Source of the DNA: Methylotenera sp.
Lineage (GTDB): Bacteria; Pseudomonadota; Gammaproteobacteria; Burkholderiales; Methylophilaceae
Assembly (NCBI GenBank): GCA_013141495.1
Contig: JABFQV010000002.1
Coordinates: forward strand, 1 to 64,000
Direction of reading: 5' to 3'
Length of the DNA: 64,000 nucleotides
Positions 63,289 through 64,000 of this stretch are shown piece after piece. The notes below the pieces were generated by a model. That model saw nothing but the letters and a program-made list of their open reading frames with translations. It searched no databases and was not told where the DNA came from. Each line of letters starts with the position of its first letter. The first letter of the stretch is position 1. Both the position numbers and the translations under genes were made by a program.

Positions 63289-64000
63289 TAGTATTTCACT
63301 TGAACACGATAGTAAAGGGTGGCTTTGCCTTCGGCTGGAATTTCAATTTTCCAAACCGCCGTATTGCTGCTGGCTTTTTGGCTAGGGTGGCTTTCTTTCA
63401 TCATTTTCCAATCAGCGGGAATCGGTTCTTGTACCGTGACAGTCACACGTTCTTTTTTTGCATTTTTGAGTACAACTTCATAAGCACTCTCGAACATGCT
63501 ATTGCCTTTTGCAGGACGTGGTAAGGTTTTGAAGTCAATTTGTTTTTTATCGGCGGTGACATCAAAAGCATTGCCTAGTTTTAACCGTACCACTTCATTT
63601 TTAGGGGTATGGTCAATACTGTCTTCACCTACAAATTGCGCATTGCCTTGGTTATCTTTTTTATACACGCGCATCGTGCCTTTGGGTAATGGTAATCCAA
63701 GCTTTGCGGTTTCTTTGTTATCGAACTCTACAAACACGCCCACTTTCATTTTTTGTCCCAAGTCACCATAGCTAGCACCGTAATAGTAATCGGCACCGCG
63801 TAATACCAGCTCTTTACGTGCAGGGACGTTAGATGCCGATAACAAAGCCACTTGTTTATTTTGATTGTCGCTAATCGTAGTCGGGCGGTCTAGCGTATAA
63901 AGATGATATTCAAGTAATGACTCTTCCGCCATCGGAGCAACAGCATCTGCCATCATCGCAGCTTCTTTGCGCATCATCATAGCGCGCGGCTGGCTCTCTT
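63288..64000 (-). CDS. DUF4139 protein, C-terminal part (runs off the window)
   Basis: The frame is open to position 64000, so the ATG run at 63980 is probably internal and the gene starts beyond the edge. About 237 residues are visible. The DUF4139 pattern is recognisable: EYHLYTLDRPTTISDNQNKQVALL, KVGVFVEFDNKETAKLGLPLPKGTMRVYKKD, and a mature C-terminal end of beta strands (ATLYYRVQVKY). In full-length relatives an N-terminal DUF4140 and a signal peptide precede it. Function unknown; many such proteins are exported. The stop overlaps the start of the next gene. Confidence 0.85.
   Translation of the reverse strand, partial: ESQPRAMMMRKEAAMMADAVAPMAEESLLEYHLYTLDRPTTISDNQNKQVALLSASNVPARKELVLRGADYYYGASYGDLGQKMKVGVFVEFDNKETAKLGLPLPKGTMRVYKKDNQGNAQFVGEDSIDHTPKNEVVRLKLGNAFDVTADKKQIDFKTLPRPAKGNSMFESAYEVVLKNAKKERVTVTVQEPIPADWKMMKESHPSQKASSNTAVWKIEIPAEGKATLYYRVQVKY

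Overview
This window reads as a chromosomal stretch from a betaproteobacterium, most likely a member of the Methylophilaceae (Methylotenera-like). That placement is an inference from gene order and protein flavour (rpsF-priB-rpsR-rplI, the guaB-guaA pair, hpnCDE, and a long rpsB-to-rnhB block), not from a database search. Base composition looks moderately AT-leaning by eye. Nearly all of the window is housekeeping. No phage, CRISPR array or intact insertion sequence was seen, but there are several small palindromic or MITE-like repeats.

Layout. 1-8.4 kb: the tail of an EAL-domain gene, then a leftward block with guaB, guaA, a GreA/GreB-type factor, a nitroreductase, a YbiT-type ABC-F protein and recQ. 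8.5-16.9 kb: small envelope or orphan genes (DUF4124, a membrane protein, an AsmA-like protein, a J-motif protein, a 2OG-Fe(II) oxygenase, a trypsin-like protease with TPRs, an EF-hand protein) around tRNA-Asn and uvrB. 17.0-28.3 kb: the rpsF-priB-rpsR-rplI operon, then dnaB, alr and radA. A five-gene cell-envelope cluster and a MITE-like element are wedged between rplI and dnaB. 28.3-33.5 kb: a repeat island, the squalene genes hpnC-D-E (leftward), a thioinosine/thioadenosine phosphorylase, peptide deformylase and tRNA-Ser. 33.6-41.4 kb: a leftward nine-gene lipid-modification cluster (two Cfa-type methyltransferases, DUF1365, an FAD oxidoreductase, a desaturase, a lipocalin, and DUF6134-like, DUF1295 and DUF2878 proteins). 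41.4-47.5 kb: a long AT-rich leader ending in an intrinsic-terminator-like hairpin before the first of two tandem cupin genes, then glnD, map and an HDOD gene. 47.5-64 kb: rpsB-tsf-pyrH-frr-uppS-cdsA-dxr-rseP-bamA-skp-lpxD-fabZ-lpxA-lpxB-rnhB, then an RsmI-like methyltransferase and the end of a DUF4139 gene on the opposite strand.

How the genes work together. The last block couples translation (S2, EF-Ts, RRF, UMP kinase) to envelope construction (undecaprenyl-PP, CDP-DAG, MEP isoprenoid entry, BamA/Skp outer-membrane assembly, lipid A). The lipid cluster at 33.6-41.4 kb resembles the fatty-acid remodelling sets that other proteobacteria place under singlet-oxygen-type sigma factors, but no sigma or anti-sigma gene is adjacent here.

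The best candidates for something undescribed are (i) the cluster at 18976-24298: an OmpA-domain lipoprotein with a glycine zipper, a five-helix inner-membrane protein, a periplasmic protein with VWA-like features, a Pmp3/YqaE-like peptide and a LemA protein ending in a zinc ribbon; and (ii) the structured leader at 42020-42209, which looks like an attenuator or small RNA in front of the cupin pair.
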